From Flavobacterium sp. UBA7665 (GTDB taxonomy: Bacteria > Bacteroidota > Bacteroidia > Flavobacteriales > Flavobacteriaceae): a DNA stretch of 43,364 nt. Positions 6,949 through 15,660 of this stretch are shown piece by piece. The notes under the pieces are model-generated. The model saw nothing but the letters and a program-made list of their open reading frames with translations, was not told where the DNA came from and ran no database searches. Every line of letters begins with the position of its first letter. Positions within the stretch are counted from its first letter, which is position 1. Made by a program: the position numbers and the translations under genes. The stretch is from positions 8,699 through 52,062 of the forward strand of contig DLHP01000015.1 of NCBI GenBank assembly GCA_002483285.1, given 5' to 3'.

Positions 6949-9390
6949 TTAATTTTTAACCCGGTTTTTTTCGGCATCGGCACCCGTGGCCTGGTAATCC
7001 TTGGTTTGAAATGCTTTACCAAAACTGTAAGTAAAAATGAGCGCCACGTTGCGCGTATCGGCTTTATTGACCCAATTGGCATCGGTCAATCTGAGGTTGT
7101 TGATGGTTCCCGTGTTGATGTTGGTGTAAAAGAGATCATTACCCGTCAATTTCACACTCGCCTTGCCTTTCATGATTTTTTTCTGCACGGCAACATTCAC
7201 ATAACCGCGCGCACCCAGTGTAAACTGAGACGAGACGATATTGGTGTGGTAACTCCCCGCCAGTTCGGCCGACCAATCCTTAGGGAACTTAAAACTGTTG
7301 GTGGCGTTTACAGACCAGAACGTACCCGACGAATTGAGTGTCTCGGTATACAATGGGCTATTGAACAACATATGGGTCACCTCCGAATACAAATTGGTCG
7401 AAAGCCATTTGGCAAAAGGGATATCAGCGTTTACGTTCACACTGTAAAACTGGCCTTTCCCAATGTTTCCGGGACGGCTGTAGTAAATACCGTCTTTGAT
7501 TTCTATCGTTTCGGCAATGTCATCTTTGGAGTAGCCGTAGCTTGCTGTGGTCGAAAAGTATCCCTTGTAACGGTAGGAAAGTTCAATATTGTGCGAAAAG
7601 GTTGGGCTCAGATACGGATTCCCCGCATAAAAAGTAAACTTGTCGAGCGGACTCACAAACGGGTTTAAATCCTCATAATAAGGACGGTTGATGCGTTTCC
7701 CGTAAGAGGCTACAAGTTGGTTGTTTCCGATTGAATCGAGTTTGTACTGCACATAAACCGTCGGGAACAAATTGGTGTATCGTTTGGTGAACTTTGACGC
7801 GGCTTTAATCATATTCCCCAATTGATTCCCTTTAGACTGGGTGTGTTCTACTCGCAAACCCGACTGGAAATTAAACCTCCCGAAACCGGCATTCCAATTA
7901 ACATACGCCGCATGAATAGTCTCATCGTACTTGAAATGATTGCTCATGTCATAATTGGGCATCTTAATCCCGCCAATAACATCGTTGTAATCGGCAATAT
8001 TGTCTGTTTTAGAGACACTCATCTTATAACCAGCCTCGAACGCACCGTCATTCTTGAGCGGTAGCGCGTAATCGGTCTTGAACGAGTAGATATCAATATC
8101 CGCGGGCAAATAACCCACCGAGGCATCCTGGCTGCTCAAAATATTATTGGGTTGGTACACGAAATTATTAAAAGTCTGGTCTGTGGTATTGCCGTAATTG
8201 AGGTAATCCAAATCGGCAGTGAGCTTCTGCCCTTTTTCATTGAAATCGTGGCGGTAATTGAGGTTGACGCCCAGATTCGAGAAATCGTCCTTTTCGATAT
8301 TCTTGGCCACAATCGTCGAGTCTACCACACCCAAAGGACTGCTGAGCACACTGCTCACATCCGAAGTCTTTTTCGCCGATTTAACGATTCCGTTCACGCC
8401 CACGCCAATGGTAGTCTTATCAGAGACGTAATAATCCATCCCGACTTTGGCGTTGCCCGTATGCACTTTGGTTAGCAATATGCTGTTCTGATCAAAATTG
8501 CTTCTTGTGGACAGGTCAGGATTTTTAAAACGTCGGTAAATGTAAAGTTCGTTGTTGGGCTGCGCATAGCCGTAACCCACATTCCCGTACCAACGCACCT
8601 TATCATTGAGGTAGTTCAAGTTGAGTCCCTGACGCGTAAAAGTGCGTTTGCCTTGCGACACCCGCGCCGTTGCACTACCGTTGAATCCCCTGGCTTTTGT
8701 TTTTTTGGTGACGATATTAATCACGCCGGCGCTTCCGGCTGCATCGTATTTGGCTGGCGGATTGGTCATGAGCTCGATTTGGTTGAGTGTACTCGCCGGC
8801 AGCGATTTGAGATACGCCTCGAGTTCGGCACCAGAAAGATACGTAGGTTTGTCATCGATAAACACCGCAACGCCCGATTTCCCTTTAAAGGTGATCGTCC
8901 CGTTTTGATCCACAATGATACCCGGTGACTTCTCGAGTACATCCATCGCATCGCCTCCTGCCACTGACAGCATCGCATCTACATTGACGACGGTTTTATC
9001 GATTTTGTGCTCCACCACTGGCTTTTTCTTCTGTACCGTGACTTCGTTGAGTTTATTGGCAGCCGCGGTTAAAACAATCGGCGGGATTTGGATTTGCGCG
9101 CCTTCTGTAACTTCAATCGCATCACTCAAAAAAGATTCGTATGAATCGGCTTCTATACTGAGTTGGTATCGTTCGGGTTGGAGTTGGTCGAATTCAAAAC
9201 TGCCATCGGCATTAGAGATTTGCGTCTTTACCAGCGATTGGTCTTTGGATAGTAGCAGCGAGACAATTACCGCCTCGTTTTTGCCAGCCGGAAATTGCAG
9301 TTTTCCGTTAATTTTTGAAGTGTTCTGTGCGTAAAGCATGCCATGGAAAAGGCACAAGCAGTAAATTGCCGTTTGGATTGATTTTGTCAT
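6949..9390 (-). CDS. Outer-membrane beta-barrel receptor (TonB-dependent type)
   Basis: This 813-residue protein starts at the ATG at 9390 with a signal peptide ending near HGMLYAQ. Next comes a carboxypeptidase-regulatory-like beta domain (about 25-110, with ADGSFEFDQL). A plug domain (about 125-235) includes the phrase NPPAKYDAAGSAGVINIV. The beta-barrel ends in an aromatic-rich strand region (IFTYSFGKAF). The pattern fits the outer membrane beta-barrel family (OMP_b-brl_3) rather than SusC, since no SusD partner is nearby. It probably imports a small ligand such as a metal chelate, peptide or cofactor. An upstream in-frame ATG at 9420 is rejected because it would precede the signal peptide with a charged stretch. 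Confidence 0.88.
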   Translation of the reverse strand: MTKSIQTAIYCLCLFHGMLYAQNTSKINGKLQFPAGKNEAVIVSLLLSKDQSLVKTQISNADGSFEFDQLQPERYQLSIEADSYESFLSDAIEVTEGAQIQIPPIVLTAAANKLNEVTVQKKKPVVEHKIDKTVVNVDAMLSVAGGDAMDVLEKSPGIIVDQNGTITFKGKSGVAVFIDDKPTYLSGAELEAYLKSLPASTLNQIELMTNPPAKYDAAGSAGVINIVTKKTKARGFNGSATARVSQGKRTFTRQGLNLNYLNDKVRWYGNVGYGYAQPNNELYIYRRFKNPDLSTRSNFDQNSILLTKVHTGNAKVGMDYYVSDKTTIGVGVNGIVKSAKKTSDVSSVLSSPLGVVDSTIVAKNIEKDDFSNLGVNLNYRHDFNEKGQKLTADLDYLNYGNTTDQTFNNFVYQPNNILSSQDASVGYLPADIDIYSFKTDYALPLKNDGAFEAGYKMSVSKTDNIADYNDVIGGIKMPNYDMSNHFKYDETIHAAYVNWNAGFGRFNFQSGLRVEHTQSKGNQLGNMIKAASKFTKRYTNLFPTVYVQYKLDSIGNNQLVASYGKRINRPYYEDLNPFVSPLDKFTFYAGNPYLSPTFSHNIELSYRYKGYFSTTASYGYSKDDIAETIEIKDGIYYSRPGNIGKGQFYSVNVNADIPFAKWLSTNLYSEVTHMLFNSPLYTETLNSSGTFWSVNATNSFKFPKDWSAELAGSYHTNIVSSQFTLGARGYVNVAVQKKIMKGKASVKLTGNDLFYTNINTGTINNLRLTDANWVNKADTRNVALIFTYSFGKAFQTKDYQATGADAEKNRVKN

Positions 9391-9512
9391 TTGTTTGTTT
9401 TTTGATTTTTTCCGCGGCAAGCCTAACAGTTGGGCGGTGCCACGGCTGATGATTGAAACTAAAAACTGTTGATTGGTCTGTCTACACTCAATTTGTTACG
9501 GGTTCAGGTTGA

Positions 9513-11138
9513 TTAATTCCTGAGGTCGGTATGGTCCGAAATTTCATAATTGTAACAAATCGCATGGAATTTTTGGGTGAGGTATTTTGCTTTGAGCTTG
9601 CGGTATTGGACCTCAGGTTGCACAACGCCATTCACGATCAGGTTTATTCTTGACAGTTTATACGAGAGGTTTTTGGCACTGCTAATAATTTTAGCCGAAA
9701 TAAGGTCACTAGTCAAAGAGCTGGTAATGTCGTTAGAATTAATGTCTTCGGGCAGGTCATCACCACTTATTCCGGTGCGTAGTGAAACGGATTTTCCTTC
9801 GGATTCTTCCTTGTGATACGTGGTTTCGGTCTTATTATCGGTACGCGTTTTTGATGTGACGATACGCGTTATTTTAGAAGGCGGATTGGGTGCGACAATA
9901 CGCTGGGCAGCATCGGTATGCATTTGGGCTTCGAGCACAGCAATCCTCGCATCTTCGGCAGCGACCTTTTGATCTTCAATAGCCGCTTTGGCATCGGCAA
10001 TCGCAGCTTGTTTGTCGGCAGCCAAAGCAAGGGCATCGGCTTTGGCGAGGTTGATGCTGTCTTTTTTGGCAATTGCGTTTTCTGATTGCTCGTTAGTCAT
10101 CGTGGGTCGCTCGGCAATTTCTTGATCGGCTTTTTTCGAACAAGCCAGCACCACCACCGCAATCAGCACCAAACTCGCAGCAAGGAAGGCTTTCTCGATC
10201 ACATCAAGTGATTTGTTGTGGTTGTAAATGATGCGTTTGGCGCGGTTGAGCAAATGCGCTTTTTTACTTCCAAAACCCATCGCCAGGGTGCTTCCATTCA
10301 TTTGGTATTCTTCAAAAGAAACCAATGCATGCACGAACTTCGTCTTGTTTTGCATAATCGCAATGGCCATGTCGTCGCAGCAGTTTTCGCGTTCTTCCGT
10401 TAAGACCGCAGACACCCAAAGCAAACCGGGATTGAAAAAAAAGACGGTTTCTGCGAGTCGCTGCAAAAGGTTCATCCCATAGTCCTTGCGGCGGATGTGT
10501 GCGAGCTCGTGCAACAAAATCGCCTCGATTTGCTCATGTGGCAAGCTTGAAAGCAAACCAATCGGCAGTAGAATCATTGGTTTGAAAAATCCGGTTACCG
10601 AAGGCACCTTCACCAAGCCCGATTCTAATAATACGATTGTTTTTTGTAGCCCGATCTGTTGGCTTAATGCTGATACTTTTTCACTCCAACACTGTGAAAC
10701 CGCTTGTATTTGGTAATTTCGGATGCGGTACACTTCGCCAAAACTCCTAAAAACCCCAAAGCATTTCACACTAAATACAACAAACCACAGCAGCGCAATA
10801 AAGTTGGCGTTGCGGTTGAGGAAGTCTATAAGGAGCATTGAAATATCGATTGGCGCTTGGGCATCATTCCCTACCATTATATTTCCTGCGAGCATGGGCA
10901 AGTTCAATCGTGTGATTTCCTCCAATTTTTCATCGTGGAATTCATAATTGAAAGTCAATCCGGCAATCGTGAGAAAACCCACATATAAAAAGGCAAGTGC
11001 ATTGTATCGCAACGCAGGACGCGACTTTTTCGTCAGCTCGATAAACAATCCGGCAAGCAAAGCCAGGATCAATCCCTGCCACACCGAATGGATCAGTGTC
11101 CAGGAAATCGCTTGGAGTAAAGGTTCGTTGAAGTGCAT
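9513..11138 (-). CDS. M56 family (BlaR1-like) membrane metalloprotease
   Basis: This 541-residue membrane protein has helices near 12-33, 47-63 and 114-130. A cytoplasmic zinc protease domain has HELAH (210-214) and a downstream ERENCCDD. A fourth helix lies near 310-332, and the C-terminal half is extracytoplasmic. In BlaR1/MecR1 a ligand sensed outside triggers cleavage of the BlaI-type repressor, which is encoded directly upstream here (1-nt gap). The outer part is not a penicillin-binding domain: it starts with an Ala-rich predicted coiled coil (about 355-410) and ends in an unassigned ~130-residue tail. The signal is therefore unlikely to be a beta-lactam recognised through the usual domain. 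Confidence 0.88.
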   Translation of the reverse strand: MHFNEPLLQAISWTLIHSVWQGLILALLAGLFIELTKKSRPALRYNALAFLYVGFLTIAGLTFNYEFHDEKLEEITRLNLPMLAGNIMVGNDAQAPIDISMLLIDFLNRNANFIALLWFVVFSVKCFGVFRSFGEVYRIRNYQIQAVSQCWSEKVSALSQQIGLQKTIVLLESGLVKVPSVTGFFKPMILLPIGLLSSLPHEQIEAILLHELAHIRRKDYGMNLLQRLAETVFFFNPGLLWVSAVLTEERENCCDDMAIAIMQNKTKFVHALVSFEEYQMNGSTLAMGFGSKKAHLLNRAKRIIYNHNKSLDVIEKAFLAASLVLIAVVVLACSKKADQEIAERPTMTNEQSENAIAKKDSINLAKADALALAADKQAAIADAKAAIEDQKVAAEDARIAVLEAQMHTDAAQRIVAPNPPSKITRIVTSKTRTDNKTETTYHKEESEGKSVSLRTGISGDDLPEDINSNDITSSLTSDLISAKIISSAKNLSYKLSRINLIVNGVVQPEVQYRKLKAKYLTQKFHAICYNYEISDHTDLRN

Positions 11139-11139
11139 A

Positions 11140-11514
11140 TTATTTATTTTCGAGTTGGTCGAGCAGGTTTCTTATTTCGGCAATCTCTTCCTTTGATGTT
11201 TTTTTGTTTCCGAGCAATTGCAGCATCAGGCTACTACTCGATCCATTGTACATCGCGTCGACGAATTTTTCAAGTAGGAAACCTTTCGTCTTCTTCTCCT
11301 CGATCGCCGGGCGGTAAATGTGTTTCATGCTCGATTTGTCGGTGAGCAACATTTCTTTCTCGGCCATGATCTGCATGAGCTTGAGTGTCGAGGTGTACTG
11401 TACAGCACGTTTTTGCTCGTTGAGTTGGTCGTTTACAAAACGTACCGTCGACGGGCCGAATTGCCAAAGCACTTGTAAAATTTCGAGTTCTGATTTGGTG
11501 GGTTCTGATTGCAT
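11140..11514 (-). CDS. BlaI/MecI/CopY family transcriptional repressor
   Basis: This 124-residue winged-helix repressor has the family N-terminus, LTKSELEILQVLW-like (here PTKSELEILQVLWQFGPSTV), and the wing region YTSTLKLMQIMAEKEML. The C-terminal dimerisation helices include SLMLQLLGNKKTSKEEI. It should hold down its own operon with the M56 protease and be inactivated by it. An ATG at 11529 is possible, but the -7 box at 11534-11541 puts transcription start at or beyond that codon. The ATG at 11514 (MQSEPTKSE) fits both the promoter and the usual family length. Confidence 0.9.
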   Translation of the reverse strand: MQSEPTKSELEILQVLWQFGPSTVRFVNDQLNEQKRAVQYTSTLKLMQIMAEKEMLLTDKSSMKHIYRPAIEEKKTKGFLLEKFVDAMYNGSSSSLMLQLLGNKKTSKEEIAEIRNLLDQLENK

Positions 11515-11533
11515 GTTTTCAATTTTCATAATT

Positions 11534-11559
11534 CAAAGGTAGGAAAATTTTCGTACGAA
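11534..11559 (-). promoter_or_regulatory. Promoter box and palindrome upstream of blaI-type gene
   Basis: The minus strand reads TACCTTTG (11534-11541), a full TAnnTTTG match. Nine bases further upstream is the perfect 10-bp palindrome TTCGTACGAA (11550-11559), placed where the upstream promoter element would lie. It is a candidate binding site for the repressor or another dimer. BlaI-type operators usually contain TACA/TGTA halves, so this is not a clear match. Confidence 0.45.
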
Positions 11560-11600
11560 CAGATTGCTAAGTGTTAAATTTTAAAAAATTATTAAAATAC

Positions 11601-11671
11601 AAACACAGATTTCACAAATTCCACAGATTGACATCACATAAAAATCGGTGAAATCTGTGCAATCTGTGTTA
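11601..11671. repeat. Iterated CACAGATTT-type palindromic element
   Basis: The left arm (11601-11629) holds three 9-bp units, CACAGATTT, CACAAATTC and CACAGATTG. The right arm (11643-11671) is their reverse complement with 24 of 29 positions matching (ATCGGTGAA, ATCTGTGCA, ATCTGTGTT). RNA would fold into a long imperfect hairpin. It lies in the intergenic gap between the blaI-type promoter and the 3' end of glyA. A related shorter copy is at 39831-39885. Confidence 0.75.
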
Positions 11672-11676
11672 AATAA

Positions 11677-11705
11677 AAAAACCCGCTGATTTAGCGGGCT
11701 TTTAT
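11677..11705 (-). terminator. Intrinsic terminator of glyA
   Basis: The stem CCCGCT/AGCGGG (11682-11687 and 11693-11698) with a 5-nt loop is extended by A-T pairs. On the minus strand it is followed by a run of seven T, 17 bp past the glyA stop. Confidence 0.75.
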
Positions 11706-11721
11706 TTATATAAAGCATTTG

Positions 11722-12996
11722 TTAGAAAACAAACATCGCTCTTTCGCCCATCATTTCATTGACTTCCTCACCTACCTGCGCGATGATTTCTTCATTGGTG
11801 TGGTTCATCAAAACGCGGTCAATCATGTCGACGATGGTTTCCATATCGCTTTCTACAAGGCCGCGTGTGGTGATTGCCGGTGTCCCGATTCTAATGCCCG
11901 AAGTTACAAACGGCGACTTGTCGTCAAAAGGAACCATGTTTTTATTGACGGTGATTTCGGCTTTTACCAAGGCGTTCTCGGCTTCTTTACCCGTGATATT
12001 TTTGTTCCTCAAATCGATGAGCATCATGTGGTTGTCTGTTCCGCCCGAAATCAGGTCGTAGCCGCGTTTCATGAACGCTTCGGCCATCGCCTTGGCATTT
12101 TTCTGGACTTGCATCGAATAGTGGAAAAATTCATCCGACAAGGCTTCTCCAAAAGCCACCGCTTTGGCTGCGATGATGTGCATGAGTGGACCGCCTTGGT
12201 TTCCTGGGAAAACGGCCATGTCCAATAAGTTCGACATCATCTTCACTTCGCCTTTTGGCGTGGTCAATCCCCATGGATTTTCAAAGTCCTTACCCATCAA
12301 AATCATACCGCCTCTTGGTCCGCGTAAGGTTTTGTGGGTAGTGGTCGTTACAATATGGCAATGCGGAATCGGGTCGTTCAATAGTCCTTTGGCAATCAAT
12401 CCCGCCGGATGCGAAATATCACCAAACAACAAAGCGCCTACACTATCCGCAATTTCACGGAATCTCTTAAAATCCATGTCGCGGCAATAAGCCGAAGCTC
12501 CGGCAACAATCATTTTTGGCATTTCGCGTGTAGCGATCTCCTGAATTTTATCGTAATCAAAACGGCCGGTTTCTTTTTCTACACCGTAAAAAACAGGGGT
12601 ATATAATCTTCCCGAAAAATTAACCGGTGAACCATGTGTAAGGTGTCCGCCGTGCGAAAGGTCGAAACCGAGGATTTTGTCGCCGGGTTTCAGGCAAGCA
12701 AAATAAACGGCGGTGTTGGCCTGTGAACCCGAATGTGGTTGTACGTTGGCGTACTCGGCTCCAAATAAAGCTTTCGCCCTATCGATGGCGATTTGCTCTA
12801 CAACATCCACCACTTCGCAGCCTCCGTAATACCTGCGTCCGGGATAACCCTCGGCGTATTTGTTGGTGAGGCACGAACCTGCCGCTTCCATAACCTGGTC
12901 GCTTACGAAATTCTCCGAAGCGATAAGCTCTAAACCGTGAATCTGCCTGTCTTGTTCCTCTAAAATTAAATCGAATATTTCTTGGTCGTGTTGCAT
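11722..12996 (-). CDS. glyA: Serine hydroxymethyltransferase
   Basis: This 424-residue cytoplasmic PLP enzyme interconverts serine plus tetrahydrofolate with glycine plus 5,10-methylene-tetrahydrofolate, the main source of one-carbon units. The N-terminus has the family phrase LELIASENFVS (residues 22-32). The PLP lysine is K222 in VTTTTHKTLRGPRGG. YAEGYPGRRYYGG (48-59) and the aspartate region GDISHPAGLIAKG (192-204) are present. Length is normal. A TAATTTTG box lies 25 nt upstream of the ATG. The gene is divergent from fumarylacetoacetase across a 108-bp gap and has its own terminator. Confidence 0.98.
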   Translation of the reverse strand: MQHDQEIFDLILEEQDRQIHGLELIASENFVSDQVMEAAGSCLTNKYAEGYPGRRYYGGCEVVDVVEQIAIDRAKALFGAEYANVQPHSGSQANTAVYFACLKPGDKILGFDLSHGGHLTHGSPVNFSGRLYTPVFYGVEKETGRFDYDKIQEIATREMPKMIVAGASAYCRDMDFKRFREIADSVGALLFGDISHPAGLIAKGLLNDPIPHCHIVTTTTHKTLRGPRGGMILMGKDFENPWGLTTPKGEVKMMSNLLDMAVFPGNQGGPLMHIIAAKAVAFGEALSDEFFHYSMQVQKNAKAMAEAFMKRGYDLISGGTDNHMMLIDLRNKNITGKEAENALVKAEITVNKNMVPFDDKSPFVTSGIRIGTPAITTRGLVESDMETIVDMIDRVLMNHTNEEIIAQVGEEVNEMMGERAMFVF

Positions 12997-13020
12997 CTTT
13001 TTATTTTGTTAAAAACTGCT

Positions 13021-13028
13021 CAAAATTA
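13021..13028 (-). promoter_or_regulatory. -7 promoter box of glyA
   Basis: The minus strand reads TAATTTTG, a perfect TAnnTTTG match, 25 nt upstream of the glyA start. No clear TTG is found about 20 nt further up, only TTAG. Confidence 0.45.
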
Positions 13029-13038
13029 CGAAAATGGT

Positions 13039-13068
13039 TTGGTAAACTAACATATAATAATATATTTG
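13039..13068 (+). promoter_or_regulatory. Bacteroidota-type promoter of fumarylacetoacetase
   Basis: TTG at 13039-13041, a 19-nt spacer and TATATTTG at 13061-13068 match both the elements and the spacing of the known Bacteroidota sigma-ABfr promoter (TTG, 17-23 nt, TAnnTTTG). It is the best promoter in the window. Transcription should begin near 13074, which excludes the upstream in-frame TTG at 13066 as a start and supports the ATG at 13105. Confidence 0.7.
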
Positions 13069-13104
13069 GTAAATGAATTTTCAACAACAAATCAACACCA
13101 ACAA

Positions 13105-14388
13105 ATGCCGATAACTGCCAATGATCCAGCGAGAAAATCCTGGATTGAAGTTCCCGCTGACAGCGATTTTCCGATACAAAATATCCCTTTCGGGGTTTTC
13201 CTAACCAAAGACGACGTGATTACCATTGGTACGCGCATCGGGGATTTTGCAATCGACCTCGGCGCCTTACAGCAACTCAATTATTTTGAAGGCATCGAGC
13301 TCACCGATGATATGTTCATGCAGGACACGCTCAACGACTTCATTTCTGACGGAAAGAAAACCTGGCGGCTCGTGCGCAACCGCATCGCCGACCTCTTTGA
13401 CGCCAACAACGCCGAACTACGCGACAACAAAGAACACTGCGAAATCGTAGTCTTTAAGATGGACGACGTAGAAATGCAACTTCCCGTACTCATTGGCGAT
13501 TACACCGATTTTTATTCGAGCAAGGAACACGCCACCAACGTAGGTTCCATGTTCCGCGACCCGGCCAATGCGCTATTGCCCAACTGGCTGCATATTCCTG
13601 TAGGTTATCATGGGCGCAGCTCCTCAATTGTTCCTTCGGGAATCCCGGTACACCGACCCATGGGTCAAACCGTAGCGCTGGGCGAAACGACGCCGGTTTT
13701 CGGGCCATCACGTGCGATTGATTTTGAACTCGAAACCGCTTTCATTACCACCGACGCCAACATCATGGGCGAAAATATTCCCGTACACGAAGCTGAAGAC
13801 TATATTTTTGGGATGGTATTGCTCAACGACTGGAGCGCGCGCGACATCCAGAAATGGGAATACGTACCGCTCGGGCCGTTTTTGGCCAAGAACTTCGCCT
13901 CGTCTATTTCACCGTGGATTGTGACTATGGATGCGCTAGAACCCTTCCGTACCAAAGGTCCCAAACAAAATCCGGCGCCACTGCCCTATCTGCAACAAAA
14001 AGGCAAACACGCGTTCGATATCTGTTTAGAAGTTGCTATCCAACCGGAGAATTGTGAAGCGACTGTCGTTTCAGAATCCAATTTTAAATACATGTACTGG
14101 TCTATGAGCCAGCAACTCGCGCACCATACGTCAAACGGTTGCCGCGTGAACTCGGGCGATATGATGGGTTCGGGAACCATTTCGGGTCCAACACCCAATA
14201 GTTACGGGTCGATGCTCGAACTCACCTGGAACGGCAAAAATCCCATCCCGATGAAAGACGGCACAGAACGCAAATTCATCAACGACAACGACACGGTGAC
14301 CATGAAAGGGTATTGCAAAAACAACGAAGTCCGTATTGGGTTTGGTGAAGTGAGCAGTAAGTTGTTACCGCCATTTGTGCGGAAGTAA
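13105..14388 (+). CDS. fahA: Fumarylacetoacetase
   Basis: This 427-residue enzyme cleaves fumarylacetoacetate to fumarate and acetoacetate, the last step of tyrosine and homogentisate breakdown. The family signatures are clear. DFYSSKEHATNVG holds the catalytic His142. GYHGRSSSIVPSG follows. Metal-binding acids lie in DFELETAFI (E208, E210) and LLNDWSARDIQKWEY (D242), and the stretch PLGPFLAKNFASSISPW is typical. An N-terminal SH3-like domain precedes the hydrolase domain, as in mammalian FAH. The start at 13105 (MPITANDPARKSW) is set by the promoter. No other tyrosine-pathway gene is nearby. A lipoprotein gene follows after 22 nt and may be co-transcribed. Confidence 0.96.
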   Translation: MPITANDPARKSWIEVPADSDFPIQNIPFGVFLTKDDVITIGTRIGDFAIDLGALQQLNYFEGIELTDDMFMQDTLNDFISDGKKTWRLVRNRIADLFDANNAELRDNKEHCEIVVFKMDDVEMQLPVLIGDYTDFYSSKEHATNVGSMFRDPANALLPNWLHIPVGYHGRSSSIVPSGIPVHRPMGQTVALGETTPVFGPSRAIDFELETAFITTDANIMGENIPVHEAEDYIFGMVLLNDWSARDIQKWEYVPLGPFLAKNFASSISPWIVTMDALEPFRTKGPKQNPAPLPYLQQKGKHAFDICLEVAIQPENCEATVVSESNFKYMYWSMSQQLAHHTSNGCRVNSGDMMGSGTISGPTPNSYGSMLELTWNGKNPIPMKDGTERKFINDNDTVTMKGYCKNNEVRIGFGEVSSKLLPPFVRK

Positions 14389-14410
14389 CCCAAATCTAAA
14401 TCAAACAAAC

Positions 14411-15052
14411 ATGAAAAAATTTTTGTTGGGCAGCATTTGCCTATTACTTTTTACTGCGTGTGGCGGCGATGATGATCAACCGGTAATCCCGCAGCAACCG
14501 CAACTCCAGAAAGGCACGTTGGCCTACTTGCGCGATTACATGGGCGAATTGGCATATAGTAACGTCGTTGCACATGACTTCCCGATCATCGTGGGCCAGA
14601 ATCCTCCCATCATTGACAACAGTTTTGAGGTAACCGGTTCCAAGATTTACCAGACCAATGTTACAGGTGAAAACACCGGAGCCAATTCGGGAACCATCAA
14701 CATGATTTTCCAAAACCAAAACAATACTTCGCTTACCCTGGATTACCAAAGCAAACACCATATCACGATTGGTACCGCGCATACAGAAAACAATTCCCAA
14801 AGCGGTTACCCTGTGATTTCGGGCGAAGGCGATAATTTCACCGTTGTGGCCAAAGTCGAAGCGCTGACCGGGATCGACAAACAAGCGCGAACGATTCATA
14901 TCATTTCAGGGACGATGAGTGACGAAGGGATCAAGAATTTCAGGATGCTCGTCGTGATGATTACCAACAACGGCAACACGACGTATTATTTCGAGAACAA
15001 GAAATCGCGCGTCTATACCGATACCGACGGAACCGTTGCTTTCTGGAACTAA
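14411..15052 (+). CDS. Lipoprotein of unknown function
   Basis: The 213-residue product starts with a lipoprotein signal peptide (MKKFLLGSICLLLFTAC), with the lipidated cysteine at position 17. The cysteine is followed by GGDDDQ; acidic residues close to the cysteine are the kind of signal that sends Bacteroidota lipoproteins to the cell surface. The rest is beta-rich, with many N, T, G and repeated strand-like stretches. No known domain was recognised. It follows fumarylacetoacetase by 22 nt and ends before a strong terminator, so the two may share a transcript. No functional link is evident. Confidence 0.8.
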   Translation: MKKFLLGSICLLLFTACGGDDDQPVIPQQPQLQKGTLAYLRDYMGELAYSNVVAHDFPIIVGQNPPIIDNSFEVTGSKIYQTNVTGENTGANSGTINMIFQNQNNTSLTLDYQSKHHITIGTAHTENNSQSGYPVISGEGDNFTVVAKVEALTGIDKQARTIHIISGTMSDEGIKNFRMLVVMITNNGNTTYYFENKKSRVYTDTDGTVAFWN

Positions 15053-15072
15053 ATCCAATCCTACATTTAACG

Positions 15073-15101
15073 AAACGCACTTTTTATAGGGTGCGTTTTT
15101 T
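15073..15101 (+). terminator. Intrinsic terminator after the lipoprotein gene
   Basis: The stem AAACGCAC/GTGCGTTT (15073-15080 and 15091-15098) with a 10-nt loop is followed by a run of T. It begins 20 bp past the stop codon. Confidence 0.75.
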
Positions 15102-15104
15102 TAT

Positions 15105-15240
15105 GGCGCTGCCTTAGGCCCAGGCTGTTCGCACTCGCTTTTTTGCTTCATACTTCAGCAAAAAGAGCTCAAACAATGCTTCCATCCTTAGCGCGAGCCA
15201 ACCGGAGCAACAAGTCATACCTTTGACTCCAGCACAAACG
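15105..15240. repeat. Non-coding intergenic element with hairpin
   Basis: The stretch between the terminator and ytxJ has no reading frame. It contains near-complementary arms GCTTTTTTGCT (15137-15147) and AGCAAAAAGAGC (15157-15168), plus GC-rich phrases such as GGCGCTGCCTTAGGCCCAGG. Style and hairpin resemble the dispersed element at 43298-43364 (AGGCTGTTCGCACTCGC against GAGCTGTTTCCCGC), but the match is loose. Confidence 0.4.
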
Positions 15241-15248
15241 AGCAGCTC

Positions 15249-15632
15249 CTAAATCCTTTCGGCCAAAGCCACGGCATCAATTGCGTCGTGGGAAACATCA
15301 TAAACCGATTTCCCATCCTTAATTACCAATAACTGCGGCGATTGGTGCAATACCTTAAACTTTTCAGCAATCGCATCAGAAATGTCGCGATAAGCCAACA
15401 AGTCCAGGAAATACGGCGTAACTTTATCTTCAAGATTGTACTTGCTTTCAAACCGCTTGAGCACCATGCGGCTGATACCGCAACGCGTGCTGTGCTTGAA
15501 AATCAAAACCGGGCCTTGGTTAGAACGGTCTATGATTTCATCAAGCTGCACCACTGATGTCAGCGCAATCCAATTGACGTTTGACTTTTCTGGCTCGGAA
15601 TGTCCTCCGAATATATTGTTTAAGAAACTCAT
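15249..15632 (-). CDS. ytxJ: YtxJ-like bacillithiol-system redox protein
   Basis: This 127-residue thioredoxin-fold protein has a single-cysteine active site (FKHSTRCGIS, Cys51) and the cis-proline region SPQLLVIKDGKSVYDVSH. That is the pattern of YtxJ/BrxC-type proteins, monothiol bacilliredoxins thought to remove bacillithiol from proteins. Bacillithiol or a similar thiol is made by many Bacteroidota. No signal peptide is present, so it is cytoplasmic. The gene is divergent from clpB, and both promoters appear to share a perfect palindrome at 15685-15703, hinting at common control by a thiol or protein-damage signal. Confidence 0.85.
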   Translation of the reverse strand: MSFLNNIFGGHSEPEKSNVNWIALTSVVQLDEIIDRSNQGPVLIFKHSTRCGISRMVLKRFESKYNLEDKVTPYFLDLLAYRDISDAIAEKFKVLHQSPQLLVIKDGKSVYDVSHDAIDAVALAERI

Positions 15633-15660
15633 AATGGCATTTTTAAGACAATTTGACGTT

